DNA of 47,271 nt from an uncultured Verrucomicrobia subdivision 3 bacterium (GCA_903875465.1 CAIQWB010000040.1:1-47271), one strand, 5' to 3'. Counted from the stretch's first letter, positions 1 through 8,388 are shown. Notes: generated by a model from the sequence alone, not told the origin. Numbers and translations: made by a program.

Positions 1-1
1 C

Positions 2-2293
2 GGCACGATTGTCCTGCGCGACACGCTCGGGGGCATCAATGGGGGGGCCATCAATGCCACCGGTATTATTTCCGGCAACGGCAGCGGAATCACGGGCCTG
101 AGCGCTTCCCAAATCACCACCGGAACATTTGCCCTGGCCCAATTACCCGGCAACCTGTTAACCAACACCGAAACCGGGGTAACACTGGGTGGCACATTTT
201 TTGGCAATGGGGCCGGCCTGACTAATCTCAATACCGGCGCGACTACCAATCCCCTGCCCGGCACGATTGTCCTGCGCGACACGCTCGGGGGCATCAATGG
301 GGGGGCCATCAATGCCACCGGTATTATTTCCGGCAACGGCAGCGGAATCACGGGCCTGAGCGCTTCCCAAATCACCAACGGCACGTTTTCCCTAAACCAA
401 CTACCCAGCGGCGTGGTCACCAACACCGCGACTAATGTAATTTTAAGCGGTACGTTTTCCGGGAATGGCAGTGGTCTAACCGGATTAACCGCTTCTCAAA
501 TCACAAATGGTATGTTCTCCCTCAACCAAATGCCCGGCAACCTGTTGACCAACAGTGAAACTGGGGTGACGCTGAGTGGTGCTTTTTCTGGCAATGGGGC
601 CGGCCTGACCAATCTCAACACCGGGGCGAACACCAATCCCCTGCCCAACACGATTGTTCTGCGCGACACGCTCGGCGGCATCAATGTCGGGGCGCTCAAA
701 GCCACCGGTGTTATCTCCGGCAACGGCAGCGGCTTGACCGGGCTGACGGCTTCTCAAATTACCAACGGTACGTTCTCCCTGGCTCAACTGCCCGGCAATC
801 TTTTGACCAACACCGAAACCGGGGTAACGCTGAGTGGTGCCTTTTCTGGCAATGGGGCGGGCTTGACCAATCTTAACACCGGCGCGAATACCAATGCCCT
901 GCCCAGCACGATTGTCCTGCGCGACACCCTGGGCGGCATCAATGTGGGTGCCATCAAAGCCACGGGCATTATCTCGGGCAATGGCAGTGGGCTGACCGGG
1001 CTGAACACCTCCCAAATCAACAACGGCACGTTCTCCCTGGCCCAACTGCCCGGCAATTTGTTGACTAACACCGAAACCGGGGTGACGCTGAGTGGCGCCT
1101 TTTTAGGTGATGGTTCCGGCCTGACCAATCTCAATACCGGCGCGAACACCAATCCCCTGCCCAGCACGATTGTCCTGCGTGACTCGCTGGGCGGTATCAA
1201 TGCAGGGGCCATCAATGCCACGGGGGTTATCTCTGGCAATGGCAGTGGGCTGACCGGGCTGAGTACGGCCCAGATTACCAACGGTATTTTTTCCTTAACT
1301 CAACTGCCCAGCGGCGTGGTGACCAACACCGAAACAGCAGTGACGCTCAGTGGCGCCTTTTCTGGCGATGGCTCCGGTCTGACCAATCTCAACACCGGCG
1401 CGAATACCAATCCCCTGCCCAGCACGATTGTCCTGCGCGACACGCTCGGCGGCATCAATGTCGGCGCGCTCAAAGCCACCGGCATCATCTCCGGCAATGG
1501 AAGCGGACTAACTGGCCTGAGTGCTTCCCAAATCACCAACGGCATTTTCTCTCTTACCCAGCTACCCGGTAGCGTCGTAACCAACACCGCCACGAATGTG
1601 ATTTTGAGCGGAACTTTTTCTGGCAATGGGGCCGGCCTGACCAATCTCAACACCGGCGCGACTACCAATCCCCTGCCCGGCACGATTGTCCTGCGTGACT
1701 CGCTGGGCGGTATCAATGTGGGGGCCATCAATGCCACGGGTATTATCTCCGGCAACGGCAGCGGCCTAACGGGTCTGAATGCTGCCCAGATTACTAACGG
1801 CACGTTCGCTCTCACTCAGTTACCAGGCAGCGTGGTCACCAACACCGCCACCAATGTAACCTTGAGCGGTACGTTTTCCGGCAACGGCAGCGGTTTGACC
1901 GGGCTGACGGCCTCTCAAATCACCAACGGCACGTTCTCCCTGGCCCAAATTCCCGGTAGCGTCATAACCAACACTGAAACCGGGGTGACACTGAGTGGCA
2001 CCTTTTCTGGCAACGGTGGCGGTTTGACCAACCTCAATACCGGAGCGAACACCAATCCCCTGCCCAGCACGATTGTCCTGCGGGACACGCTCGGCGGCAT
2101 CAATGTCGGCGCGCTCAAAGCCACCGGCATCATCTCCGGCAACGGCAGCGGATTGACTGGCCTGAGCGCTTCGCAGATCACCAACGGCACGCTCTCCCTC
2201 GCCCAACTGCCTGGCGGCATCATAACCAACACCGAAACTGGGGTGACCTTGAGCGGTGCCTTTTCGGGTGATGGTTCTGGCCTGACCAACCTC
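2..2293 (+). repeat. Tandem 129-nt (43-residue) repeats in the fibre gene
   Basis: Two module types of exactly 43 residues each end in G-x-G-[SAG]-G-L-T-[GN]-L. Type B carries the anchor TIVLRD and starts its anchor near bases 2, 260, 647, 905, 1163, 1421, 1679 and 2066. The spacing is 258 nt, except twice where it is 387 nt because an extra type A module is present. Counting gives 8 B and 10 A modules (the first is cut by the window). DNA identity between copies is high, so copy number may change by recombination. Confidence 0.95.
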
Positions 2294-3787
2294 AACGCCT
2301 CCAGCGCGGATCTCGCGGGCACGCTCGTCAAGCGCGATGCCAGCGGTAGTTTCACGAGCCGCAGCCTTGCCCTCGATGGCAATTTAACCCTGCCCCCGAC
2401 GACGGCCACTTCGGGTATTGTCTATGTTGGCAGCAATTTGCTGCTGCATTCTTACGGCAACCAGAATTTCTATGCCGGCAAAGCCGCCGGTAATCTGACC
2501 ATGACCGGATCGCAAAACGTGGGCCTCGGCTTCGGTGCGCTCAGCAATAACGTGGGTGGTTCCGGCAATGTCGCCGCTGGCAATCAGGCCCTGTTCAACA
2601 ACACGTCCGGAGCCAACAACGTGGCCAATGGCGACTTGGCGCTGTTCGCCAACACGGCGGGGATCGCCAACGTGGCCAATGGTTACGCCGCGCTTTACTA
2701 CAATACGAATGGGGTGGACAACACCGCCAATGGCGTGGAATCGCTTTATAATAATTCCTCCGGCAATAACAACACGGCCAATGGGGCCCAGGCCCTGTTG
2801 GGTAACTTGACCGGCAATAACAACACCGCTAGTGGCGTTCAGGCTATGCTGGGCAATTTGACGGGTAATAACGACACCGCCAATGGCTATCAGGCACTGC
2901 TCTCCAATACCAATGGCAACAACAACACGGCGGATGGTTTCCAGGCGCTTTACTATAACACCGCCGGCAGCTACAACCTGGCCGCCGGCGCGCGCGCGCT
3001 GTACAATAACACTACAGGTAATAACAACACTGCCGTCGGCTACTTTGCGCTTTATAACAATACCAATGGCATGAACCTCACGGCAAATGGCTATCTATCC
3101 CTATACAATAACACCACTGGCGGCAATAATACCGCCAGCGGCAATCAAGCCCTGTTCTCCAACTCCTCCGGCAGTAATAATACCGCCAGTGGCGCCCAGG
3201 CGCTGTACGCGAACTCCACGGGCACCAACAATACCGCCCTTGGTGTAAATGCGCTGAATTTCAACACCACCGGCAACAATAACATTGCCATTGGGTATCA
3301 AGCCGGCCGGAATAACAATGCCACCGCCAGCGGCAACATCGAGATTGGCAATCCGGGACTGGCCACCGATACCAACGTCGTCCGCATCGGCGACACCCAG
3401 ACGGCGACTTATCTGATGGGCACCGTCTATGCCAACAGCGTGGCCTTGACCAGCGACCACAATGCCAAGGAGCATTTCTCGAGCATCAATCCCCAGGACG
3501 TGCTTGCCCGGGTCGCCACCCTGCCTGTGACCAAATGGAATTACAAACGGGACAACCAGGGTGTGCAGCACATCGGCCCCATGGCCCAGGATTTTCAAGC
3601 CGCCTTTGGTTTGGACGGCACCGATGACAAACACATCGCGGTGGTGGATGAAAGCGGCGTGGCACTGGCTGCCATCCAAGGCTTGAACCAGAAACTGGAA
3701 GCAGCCAACCAGGCCAAGGAAGCGGAAATCACCGCCTTGCAGGAGCGACTGGACAAACTGGAGAAATTGCTCCAATCCCAGAAATAA
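2..3787 (+). CDS. Giant repeat-rich surface/fibre protein with C-terminal S74 chaperone (5' end outside window)
   Basis: The frame is open from base 2 with no stop until 3787 (1261 residues). The repeats continue to the left edge, so the true start lies upstream; the GTG at 413 is only internal. Order: eighteen 43-residue modules (residues 1-764), a linker, fifteen 17-residue repeats (838-1092) resembling the head repeats of YadA-like adhesins, then a Peptidase_S74 (intramolecular chaperone of endosialidase) domain from about 1150, ending in a heptad-like coiled coil. Ser1151 and Lys1156 (pattern S-D-x-x-x-K) match the self-cleavage dyad spacing known in that family. In phage tail spikes this domain helps trimerise beta-helical fibres and then cuts itself off, so a trimeric extracellular fibre is inferred. 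It is not clearly phage-derived: no tail or capsid genes are nearby. No terminator is obvious downstream. Confidence 0.85.
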   Translation, partial: GTIVLRDTLGGINGGAINATGIISGNGSGITGLSASQITTGTFALAQLPGNLLTNTETGVTLGGTFFGNGAGLTNLNTGATTNPLPGTIVLRDTLGGINGGAINATGIISGNGSGITGLSASQITNGTFSLNQLPSGVVTNTATNVILSGTFSGNGSGLTGLTASQITNGMFSLNQMPGNLLTNSETGVTLSGAFSGNGAGLTNLNTGANTNPLPNTIVLRDTLGGINVGALKATGVISGNGSGLTGLTASQITNGTFSLAQLPGNLLTNTETGVTLSGAFSGNGAGLTNLNTGANTNALPSTIVLRDTLGGINVGAIKATGIISGNGSGLTGLNTSQINNGTFSLAQLPGNLLTNTETGVTLSGAFLGDGSGLTNLNTGANTNPLPSTIVLRDSLGGINAGAINATGVISGNGSGLTGLSTAQITNGIFSLTQLPSGVVTNTETAVTLSGAFSGDGSGLTNLNTGANTNPLPSTIVLRDTLGGINVGALKATGIISGNGSGLTGLSASQITNGIFSLTQLPGSVVTNTATNVILSGTFSGNGAGLTNLNTGATTNPLPGTIVLRDSLGGINVGAINATGIISGNGSGLTGLNAAQITNGTFALTQLPGSVVTNTATNVTLSGTFSGNGSGLTGLTASQITNGTFSLAQIPGSVITNTETGVTLSGTFSGNGGGLTNLNTGANTNPLPSTIVLRDTLGGINVGALKATGIISGNGSGLTGLSASQITNGTLSLAQLPGGIITNTETGVTLSGAFSGDGSGLTNLNASSADLAGTLVKRDASGSFTSRSLALDGNLTLPPTTATSGIVYVGSNLLLHSYGNQNFYAGKAAGNLTMTGSQNVGLGFGALSNNVGGSGNVAAGNQALFNNTSGANNVANGDLALFANTAGIANVANGYAALYYNTNGVDNTANGVESLYNNSSGNNNTANGAQALLGNLTGNNNTASGVQAMLGNLTGNNDTANGYQALLSNTNGNNNTADGFQALYYNTAGSYNLAAGARALYNNTTGNNNTAVGYFALYNNTNGMNLTANGYLSLYNNTTGGNNTASGNQALFSNSSGSNNTASGAQALYANSTGTNNTALGVNALNFNTTGNNNIAIGYQAGRNNNATASGNIEIGNPGLATDTNVVRIGDTQTATYLMGTVYANSVALTSDHNAKEHFSSINPQDVLARVATLPVTKWNYKRDNQGVQHIGPMAQDFQAAFGLDGTDDKHIAVVDESGVALAAIQGLNQKLEAANQAKEAEITALQERLDKLEKLLQSQK
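2513..3277 (+). repeat. Fifteen tandem 51-nt (17-residue) repeats in the fibre gene
   Basis: The period is exactly 17 residues with consensus N-N-T-A-x-G-x-x-A-L-x-x-N-T-x-G-x. A partial sixteenth copy follows at 3278. One Asn/Thr pair and one Gly per turn suit a stacked beta-roll like adhesin heads (inference). Confidence 0.93.
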
Positions 3788-3970
3788 CCCCAAGGGCACC
3801 GGGGCGGGTGTTACCCAAGGGCGGCTTCACGGTCATACGCGTGGGCGGCATCCGCTTCCGGGTCAGTTTGCCATCGGCATCGGCAAGTACAAAATGTGAC
3901 CAACCCGCCGCACAGGTGGGGCCGCTTCGGGAATTGCCAACCCCATTGGCCCAGCACTATAATTGCAAGC

Positions 3971-4018
3971 ATGTTTTCGCACGTTGTTATTTTATTATCT
4001 TTGGTGACAAAGAAATAA
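3971..4018 (+). pseudogene. Severed 5' end of the Dabb-domain gene
   Basis: Read from the ATG at 3971, the first seven residues are M-F-S-H-V-V-I, the usual start of a Dabb (stress-responsive alpha/beta barrel) protein. The match to the complete Dabb gene at 13721 (F-S-H-I-V-I-F-W) runs up to base 3993; after that the frame enters element DNA and stops at 4018. Joining this piece to 13777 would give M-F-S-H-V-V-I-F-W-T-D-P. This is therefore the original start of the target gene, cut off by integration of the element. Confidence 0.8.
3984..4010. other. Left attachment junction (attL-like)
   Basis: TTGTTATTTT at 3984-3993 is repeated exactly at 13773-13782. GGTGACAA at 4003-4010 is the inverse of TTGTCACC at 13752-13759. 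Each motif lies 15 nt inside the element from the GT at 3986-3987 (13775-13776 on the right). That symmetry is what two phage-type half-sites of a large serine integrase would leave. Calling GT the crossover dinucleotide is inference. Confidence 0.75.
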
Positions 4019-4055
4019 ACAACGCCGTTTGCAGGGTCAAAATTTGCATATTGGG

Positions 4056-4664
4056 TTAATTATCAGCCACTTGCTTCTGCGAATTTACAATTTTGCACAC
4101 GCTGGCAATCGGGATGTTCAATTGGCGTCCAATTTCACGCAATCCAAGCCCCTGCTGCTTCAAGGCCAGAACCTCATCCCGACGGCTGCTCAAGGTAGAT
4201 GGACGGCCAAGGCGAACACCACGAGCACGGGCGGCATTCAATCCGGCGTTCACCCGGTCCTTGATCAGGTTGCGCTCAAATTCACAGACGGCCTTGAGCA
4301 CGTCCAGTTGGAGCTTGCTGGCAGGATTGTTGCCCGATGTATCGATGCCCTGTGAACTGCAAATCAATGGCACCCCAAGGTTGCTCATTTCATCCACCAG
4401 CAAGCACAAGTGGGTCAGGCTGCGGCCAATGCGGTCTAGCTTGAAGGCCACAACTCGTTCCACCTTGCCGCTGCGCATATCCTTTACCATGCGGTCAAGT
4501 GCGGGACGGGTCGCTTTGGCACCGGAAACCTTGTCTGAATAGATTTCCAAATTGGCCCAACCTCGCATCTGGCAGTATTTCTCAACTTCAAGGAGTTGAG
4601 AATCCGTCGATTGCTTACCGTTGGCGGTTGAAACTCGGGCATAGATAGCTGTCTTGCTGCTCAT
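4056..4664 (-). CDS. Small serine recombinase (resolvase/invertase family)
   Basis: A 202-residue protein, the usual size for resolvases and invertases. The N-terminal resolvase domain has the catalytic Ser12 in Y-A-R-V-S and the arginine motif K-L-D-R-I-G-R-S (residues 75-82). A long E helix follows (about 125-150), then a C-terminal helix-turn-helix (about 164-194) for site recognition. It cuts and rejoins two DNA sites through a 5'-phosphoserine link, typically to resolve dimers or invert a segment. It is the outermost gene at the left end of the element. An exact 11-bp inverted repeat overlaps its start codon and may be its site or an operator. It has no zinc-ribbon region, so it differs in class from the integrase at the other end. 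Confidence 0.93.
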   Translation of the reverse strand: MSSKTAIYARVSTANGKQSTDSQLLEVEKYCQMRGWANLEIYSDKVSGAKATRPALDRMVKDMRSGKVERVVAFKLDRIGRSLTHLCLLVDEMSNLGVPLICSSQGIDTSGNNPASKLQLDVLKAVCEFERNLIKDRVNAGLNAARARGVRLGRPSTLSSRRDEVLALKQQGLGLREIGRQLNIPIASVCKIVNSQKQVADN

Positions 4665-4687
4665 AAAACAAATGTATTATGAGCAGC
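4656..4687. repeat. Perfect 11-bp inverted repeat over the recombinase start
   Basis: GCTGCTCATAA (4656-4666) and TTATGAGCAGC (4677-4687) are perfect inverted copies with a 10-nt spacer. The recombinase ATG (4664-4662, minus strand) lies in the left arm. It could be an autoregulatory operator or part of the recombinase crossover site. Confidence 0.8.
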
Positions 4688-4881
4688 GAAACAAAGCAAG
4701 CAAAACCTCAATAAATCGAGGTATTTGATCACGCTTTCAAGGGGGAGGTTTAATGAACACCGGTTCAGGCCGGTTTTAAGGCCTGTGTGGATACAAGTAG
4801 GCCAAAATGGTTAATCCAAGAGACAGCATCGAGACGACGATTGCGGCGATGGCGATTCTGCGGGTGGAGATTCCGCTTCGC

Positions 4882-5762
4882 CTAGTCCATTCGTGTTCTG
4901 CCAGCAAAGGTCTTGGCAATCTGCTCATCCAGTTCCACCCGGTCGGTCACCACCACAAATTTCCAATCTCCAATCAACTTGCGCAGCACCTTTTGAGCGA
5001 AGAATACCATGGAGAAGCTCTTGCCACTGCCTTGGGTTTGCCAGAATACCCCGGCACGACCATGCCCCATTTTGCGAGCCTTTTGCATGGACGCAATGGC
5101 ATTGTTCACGCCCAAGAATTGATGGTTTTGCCCGATTATTTTGACCAGTCCCGCCTTATGTTCGGAGAACAAGGTGAAGTTTTCCACCAAATCCAGCAGC
5201 CGGTTTTTATCGCAAGTACCCCGAATGATTACCTCCAAGGACACCCGGCGTGGTTCGTTCTCCTGCTCAATGCGTTTCCACTCAAAAAAACGTTCCCAAT
5301 CTGCCGTGAGTGACCCCACCCGGCTATCCGTGCCGTTGGAAGCAATCAGCAGGGCGTTGAAAACGAACAGTTGGGAGATGTCGCTTTTGTAGCATTTCAG
5401 GTTGTCATCGAAAGCCGCACGGGCTGGAACTCCCGGCTTTTTCAGTTCAATGACCACCAACGGCAAACCATTGACGAAGCAAACGAGGTCAGGCCGACGG
5501 GTATATAATGCCCCCGTGATGCTGAGTTGGCTGACAAGGAGAAAATCATTGTTGGCCGGATTTTCCCAATCAATCACCCGCAGCCGTTCAGTCTTTTGAC
5601 CGCCGTTAATTTTGTCCGGCACTGAAACCTTGATGCCATCCTTTATCAGCCGATAAATCTCACGGTTGGCTGACGCAAGGCTCATGGCCCCCCGGTCACG
5701 AGTCAATTCATCAACAGCGGCATCAAGGCATCACTTGGCAGAGATTGATTCAACTTCACCAT
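4882..5762 (-). pseudogene. hsdR: Remnant of hsdR, type I restriction endonuclease subunit
   Basis: The encoded segment matches the HsdR N-terminal region: the R-D-R-G-A-M-S block, the nuclease motif P-D...V-V-I-E-L-K-K, and Walker A Q-G-S-G-K-S, followed by V-V-V-T-D-R-V-E-L-D. It then stops after about 275 residues, where complete HsdR has roughly 1000, so the rest of the helicase is missing. The 5' part is also damaged. M-V-K-L-N-Q-S-L-P-S-D-A (from 5762) is in another frame, and adding one C at about 5727-5728 restores a continuous L-P-S-D-A-L-D-A-A-V-D-E-L. No hsdM or hsdS lies nearby. It cannot encode a working restriction enzyme and is probably a decayed cargo gene. Confidence 0.88.
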
Positions 5763-5764
5763 GG

Positions 5765-5797
5765 CAGCCCAGGGCGGGACCAGCCCCGCCCTGGCTG
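5765..5797. repeat. GC-rich stem-loop between hsdR remnant and LamG gene
   Basis: CAGCC(c)AGGGCGGG and CCCGCCCTGGCTG pair over 13 bp with one bulged C and a short loop. There is no T-tract, so an intrinsic terminator is unlikely. It marks the 5' break of the hsdR remnant and may be a REP-like insertion. Confidence 0.6.
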
Positions 5798-5906
5798 CGC
5801 CACGCTTAATGCCAAATTGGGGCAAATGGACCTATGTCTCCCTGACAGCAGAAAACCCCGAACCACCAGAGCAGTGATGCGGGGTTGAGTGTTGCGCATT
5901 TTTACG

Positions 5907-7412
5907 CTATTGCCCTGGCACCACCTGATAAAATTTCTGTGGGCTGTTCGGATTGTGAACGTCACTGCTGTAGTCGCTCCAAATCTGAATGGGTGACGCA
6001 AGCGTAATGTTGGTCACGGTTTGCCATGAATTCGTATTGCTCAAGTCTGTTGTGGCTTGAATGTTGTAGTTGTAGCCAACGGTGCCTTGAATGATGACGC
6101 CAGCGAACAAGCCAAGCGACACGTTGGCAGGATTCACCACCACTGAATATGGTGCGTTGGTCACGCCACCAAGACTGCTGCTAACGACCACGTTGTATTG
6201 ACCAGCGCTGGCAAACTGAATGGCCCCCAGAGGCAGCATTGCGTTTGTGGCACCATCCAGAGCCACACCGTTAAAATACCACTGATAGGCAAGATTGCCA
6301 CTGCCCCATGCTCCCACGGTCAAGGTGTTGGTTTGACCCCAGTAGGTGTCCACACCGACAAATGGCCGGTTCAGGTATGGGTACATGAACAGGTTTGCCA
6401 CACTGCTGGTGATGCTGCCGTAGGAATTGGTGATAGCCACAGTGTATTGACCAACGTTTACCTGTTTGGCCACGACGATGTTTAAAGTGCTGTTGGTGGC
6501 GTTAAGCAAGTTGGTGCCGTTAAACTGCCACTGGTAGGCCATTGGCAGGTTGCCGGTAGCTGCCACGTTGAATGTGGCATTGGAATTTGCGTAAGCAATG
6601 ACGTCCGATGGTTGATTGGTGATGGAGGGGGGTGTTGTTGGGTTTGATTCCAAGGCATACAATGCGGCCACGTCGTCGCCGTTCAAGGCTCGGCTGTAGA
6701 TTCGGATGTCGGTTAAACATCCATTATACGGTGTCTCCGCTGAGCCGTACCAACCGGTAAAACCATTATTGAAATCTGGCGTGTTACCAATATTGAAAGG
6801 CAAATTATCGCCCTGTGACCAATCAAATGCGTTTGTGTAGACCATTTGGCCGTTCAAATAGCAAGTAAACACCTCATTTGTTAATGTCACCACAATATGT
6901 TGCCAAATCCCTGCTGTTGGATTCAATATCACATTTCCGCCACCTCCAGTCCAATAAATCAAGGCATTTGTATAGCCCGGTGCAGACGATGCTCCGGGTG
7001 CTGTTGGCTCAGTAGCAATGCCTAATTCGCCAAAACTTGCATAATAATTTTGTTCACGACCAACAATTGGAGATATACTAAAAGATTGCCCTCCTAGATT
7101 TGGTGGAAATGCGTTTATGTTCATCCAAAAACTATATGTAATTGGCGAATATGGTGAATTATTTAATGTCGGAATCGCTATGCTGCTATTTGTACCATTA
7201 AAACAGGCGGCGCTATTACTCACGCCAAGCATATTGGCAGTATAAATAATCCCAGTTGCCGTGCCATTATTCCCATTGCCGCTGGCGTCGTTGGCATTTC
7301 CATTAAATGGGAAATAAGCAACCAGCCCATTGGTGATAAATGATTGTGCTTGTGTGGTTAGTGTCGCTGCAATAATCGCAACGACCCCGATGATGAATTT
7401 GAGCGACTTCAT
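5907..7412 (-). CDS. Secreted LamG plus Ig-like domain protein
   Basis: 501 residues with a clear Sec signal peptide (K-S-L-K then a hydrophobic run, cleavage near A-Q-A-Q-S, about residue 23). Residues 24-250 form a LamG/concanavalin-like fold opening with L-V-A-Y-F-P-F-N-G-N-A-N-D-A-S-G. Two Ig-like domains follow (about 255-343 and 345-430), each with the Y-Q-W-x-F-N-G core. The C-terminal 70 residues are the Y-N-I-Q-A-T-T-D-L module frequent in secreted Verrucomicrobia proteins. LamG and Ig folds bind glycans or proteins; no catalytic residues are recognisable. It lies inside the integrated element and is probably cargo that alters the cell surface (inference). It shows no truncation. Confidence 0.85.
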   Translation of the reverse strand: MKSLKFIIGVVAIIAATLTTQAQSFITNGLVAYFPFNGNANDASGNGNNGTATGIIYTANMLGVSNSAACFNGTNSSIAIPTLNNSPYSPITYSFWMNINAFPPNLGGQSFSISPIVGREQNYYASFGELGIATEPTAPGASSAPGYTNALIYWTGGGGNVILNPTAGIWQHIVVTLTNEVFTCYLNGQMVYTNAFDWSQGDNLPFNIGNTPDFNNGFTGWYGSAETPYNGCLTDIRIYSRALNGDDVAALYALESNPTTPPSITNQPSDVIAYANSNATFNVAATGNLPMAYQWQFNGTNLLNATNSTLNIVVAKQVNVGQYTVAITNSYGSITSSVANLFMYPYLNRPFVGVDTYWGQTNTLTVGAWGSGNLAYQWYFNGVALDGATNAMLPLGAIQFASAGQYNVVVSSSLGGVTNAPYSVVVNPANVSLGLFAGVIIQGTVGYNYNIQATTDLSNTNSWQTVTNITLASPIQIWSDYSSDVHNPNSPQKFYQVVPGQ

Positions 7413-7420
7413 GGATATAT

Positions 7421-7426
7421 ATTATA
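7421..7426 (-). promoter_or_regulatory. Candidate -10 box of the LamG/Ig gene
   Basis: TATAAT on the minus strand ends 8 nt before the ATG at 7412. No good -35 hexamer stands at normal distance. If used, transcription would begin almost at the start codon, giving a leaderless message. Confidence 0.35.
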
Positions 7427-7478
7427 GCCCATAACCTTTACAAAAAGGCTTTTTCCCGTCAAGCAATAAAGGCACATC

Positions 7479-7501
7479 TGTTCCTAGAACAGCCGTTCCT
7501 A
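7479..7501. promoter_or_regulatory. Candidate operator upstream of the XRE regulator
   Basis: TGTTC-cta-GAACA (7479-7491) is a perfect 5-bp inverted repeat with a 3-nt spacer. Its half GTTCCTA (7480-7486) recurs directly at 7495-7501. The pair ends 19 nt before the XRE start and also lies upstream of the divergent LamG/Ig gene, a normal position for autoregulation by a small Xre-type repressor. Binding is inferred. Confidence 0.5.
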
Positions 7502-7520
7502 TGATTGGCAAAATGAGTGG

Positions 7521-7757
7521 ATGCCGAAAAAAGACTTTGCCGGATGCTTCGCCGAAGTCGTTCGTGACCGGCGCAAGCATCAAAAACTGACGCAGGAATC
7601 GTTGGCAGAAAAAGCTAACATTTCGTGGAAAATGGTGTCCTTGATTGAACGCTGCGAACGGACTCCAAGCATTGCCCTAGCAGAAAAAATCGCAAGTGGC
7701 CTTTCAACTCCACTCTGGCGACTTGTGAAAACCGCAGAAGATATGCGGAAAAAGTGA
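7521..7757 (+). CDS. XRE-family helix-turn-helix regulator
   Basis: 78 residues that are almost wholly one HTH_3 domain (about 12-66): R-D-R-R-K-H-Q-K-L-T-Q-E-S-L-A, turn, then I-S-W-K-M-V-S-L-I-E-R recognition helix. Such small single-domain proteins act as dimeric repressors or as controller proteins of restriction-modification and phage-like modules. It is divergent from the LamG/Ig gene, with a palindromic candidate operator 30 nt upstream, and it is the only plus-strand gene inside the element. Its stop abuts the stop of the next gene, which converges on it. No Shine-Dalgarno of note is present. It probably controls element genes; its target is unknown. Confidence 0.9.
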   Translation: MPKKDFAGCFAEVVRDRRKHQKLTQESLAEKANISWKMVSLIERCERTPSIALAEKIASGLSTPLWRLVKTAEDMRKK

Positions 7758-7943
7758 TTAACGCACAAACCGCAGCAGTTGATTGCCCTTCACCGACTGA
7801 TTTTTGCCAATGTCCTGAGTCCTCCCGTTTCGGTAGGTGGCCACGGTTTTACCAGCGAATTTTGTGACGTAGCCCTGGGTAGCTGTGGTTTGGACTGTGG
7901 CTAGAATCTTGCCCTTGGAATCCCTGATATATTCGGTGCTCAT
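7758..7943 (-). CDS. Small conserved protein with R-D-S-x-G-K repeats
   Basis: I place the start at the ATG at 7943 (61 residues), 13 nt after the stop of the upstream gene; a longer frame from 8033 would overlap that gene. The pattern I-R-D-S-K-G-K-I-L-A-T, then G-K-T-V-A-T-Y-R-N-G-R-T, then G-N-Q-L-L-R-F resembles small bacterial and phage proteins made of short beta repeats of the form R-D-x-x-G-R-x-L/I-G. Their function is not known. It probably shares a transcript with the gene at 7957-8286. Confidence 0.6.
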   Translation of the reverse strand: MSTEYIRDSKGKILATVQTTATQGYVTKFAGKTVATYRNGRTQDIGKNQSVKGNQLLRFVR

Positions 7944-7956
7944 GAATTCGTTTGGA

Positions 7957-8286
7957 TTAACCGTTGATTGGGCTTGGCAGTTCAATGGGGGATTCGCTCC
8001 AGAATGCCGTAGGGTCTTCTGTGGCGTCATCATTGTCCCAGCTCAACTCAAACCGGACATCCCCCTCACAATAATCCAAGTGTAATTCTTTGAAATCGAG
8101 TCCGTGGTCTTTTTTGAAATTCTGCCTCGCACTGCGGATTTTTTCAGCTTCCTCTGCGGAATAGGAGTCCAACTCATAATCCGTGACATCGTAAACACGA
8201 ACGACGATGGGACTACCATTGGTGCACTCTTTGTCAACGTAGAGGTGCCAACCTTCATTAACGGGCTTGCGATTCGTCCAATACAT
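7957..8286 (-). CDS. Hypothetical 109-residue acidic protein
   Basis: I do not recognise the family. It begins M-Y-W-T-N-R-K-P and is rich in Asp, Glu and Trp, with a mixed alpha/beta look: V-V-R-V-Y-D-V-T-D-Y-E-L-D strands, then a Lys/Arg helix, then W-D-N-D-D-A. It has no signal peptide or membrane segment, so it is probably cytoplasmic. It lies on the minus strand directly upstream of the small repeat protein at 7758-7943. The ORF has no competing frame of better quality. Confidence 0.55.
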   Translation of the reverse strand: MYWTNRKPVNEGWHLYVDKECTNGSPIVVRVYDVTDYELDSYSAEEAEKIRSARQNFKKDHGLDFKELHLDYCEGDVRFELSWDNDDATEDPTAFWSESPIELPSPING

Positions 8287-8388
8287 AGATCAATAGTACA
8301 CTATACAACGGATGCCGTCAACCATACGATTGATTAAAATGCCAAATTCATGGGCGAATTGCGATATGTCCCCTGATTCCATTGTGAA

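Noticed and set aside
2-2293. Possible CRISPR array because of regular DNA repeats
   Set aside because: There are no unique spacers; the 129-nt units are coding, in frame and contiguous.
485-2409. Several long open frames on the minus strand across the fibre repeats
   Set aside because: They repeat with the same 129-nt period as the coding strand and are by-products of its codon bias; they show no domain or start context.
4801-4899. Hydrophobic stretch on the minus strand just past the hsdR break (I-A-I-A-A-I-V-V-S-M-L-S-L-G-L)
   Set aside because: It looks like a membrane helix but has no good start codon and is too short to support as a gene.
4807-5313. 168-codon plus-strand frame over the hsdR remnant
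   Set aside because: Antisense to recognisable HsdR codons; no family resemblance.
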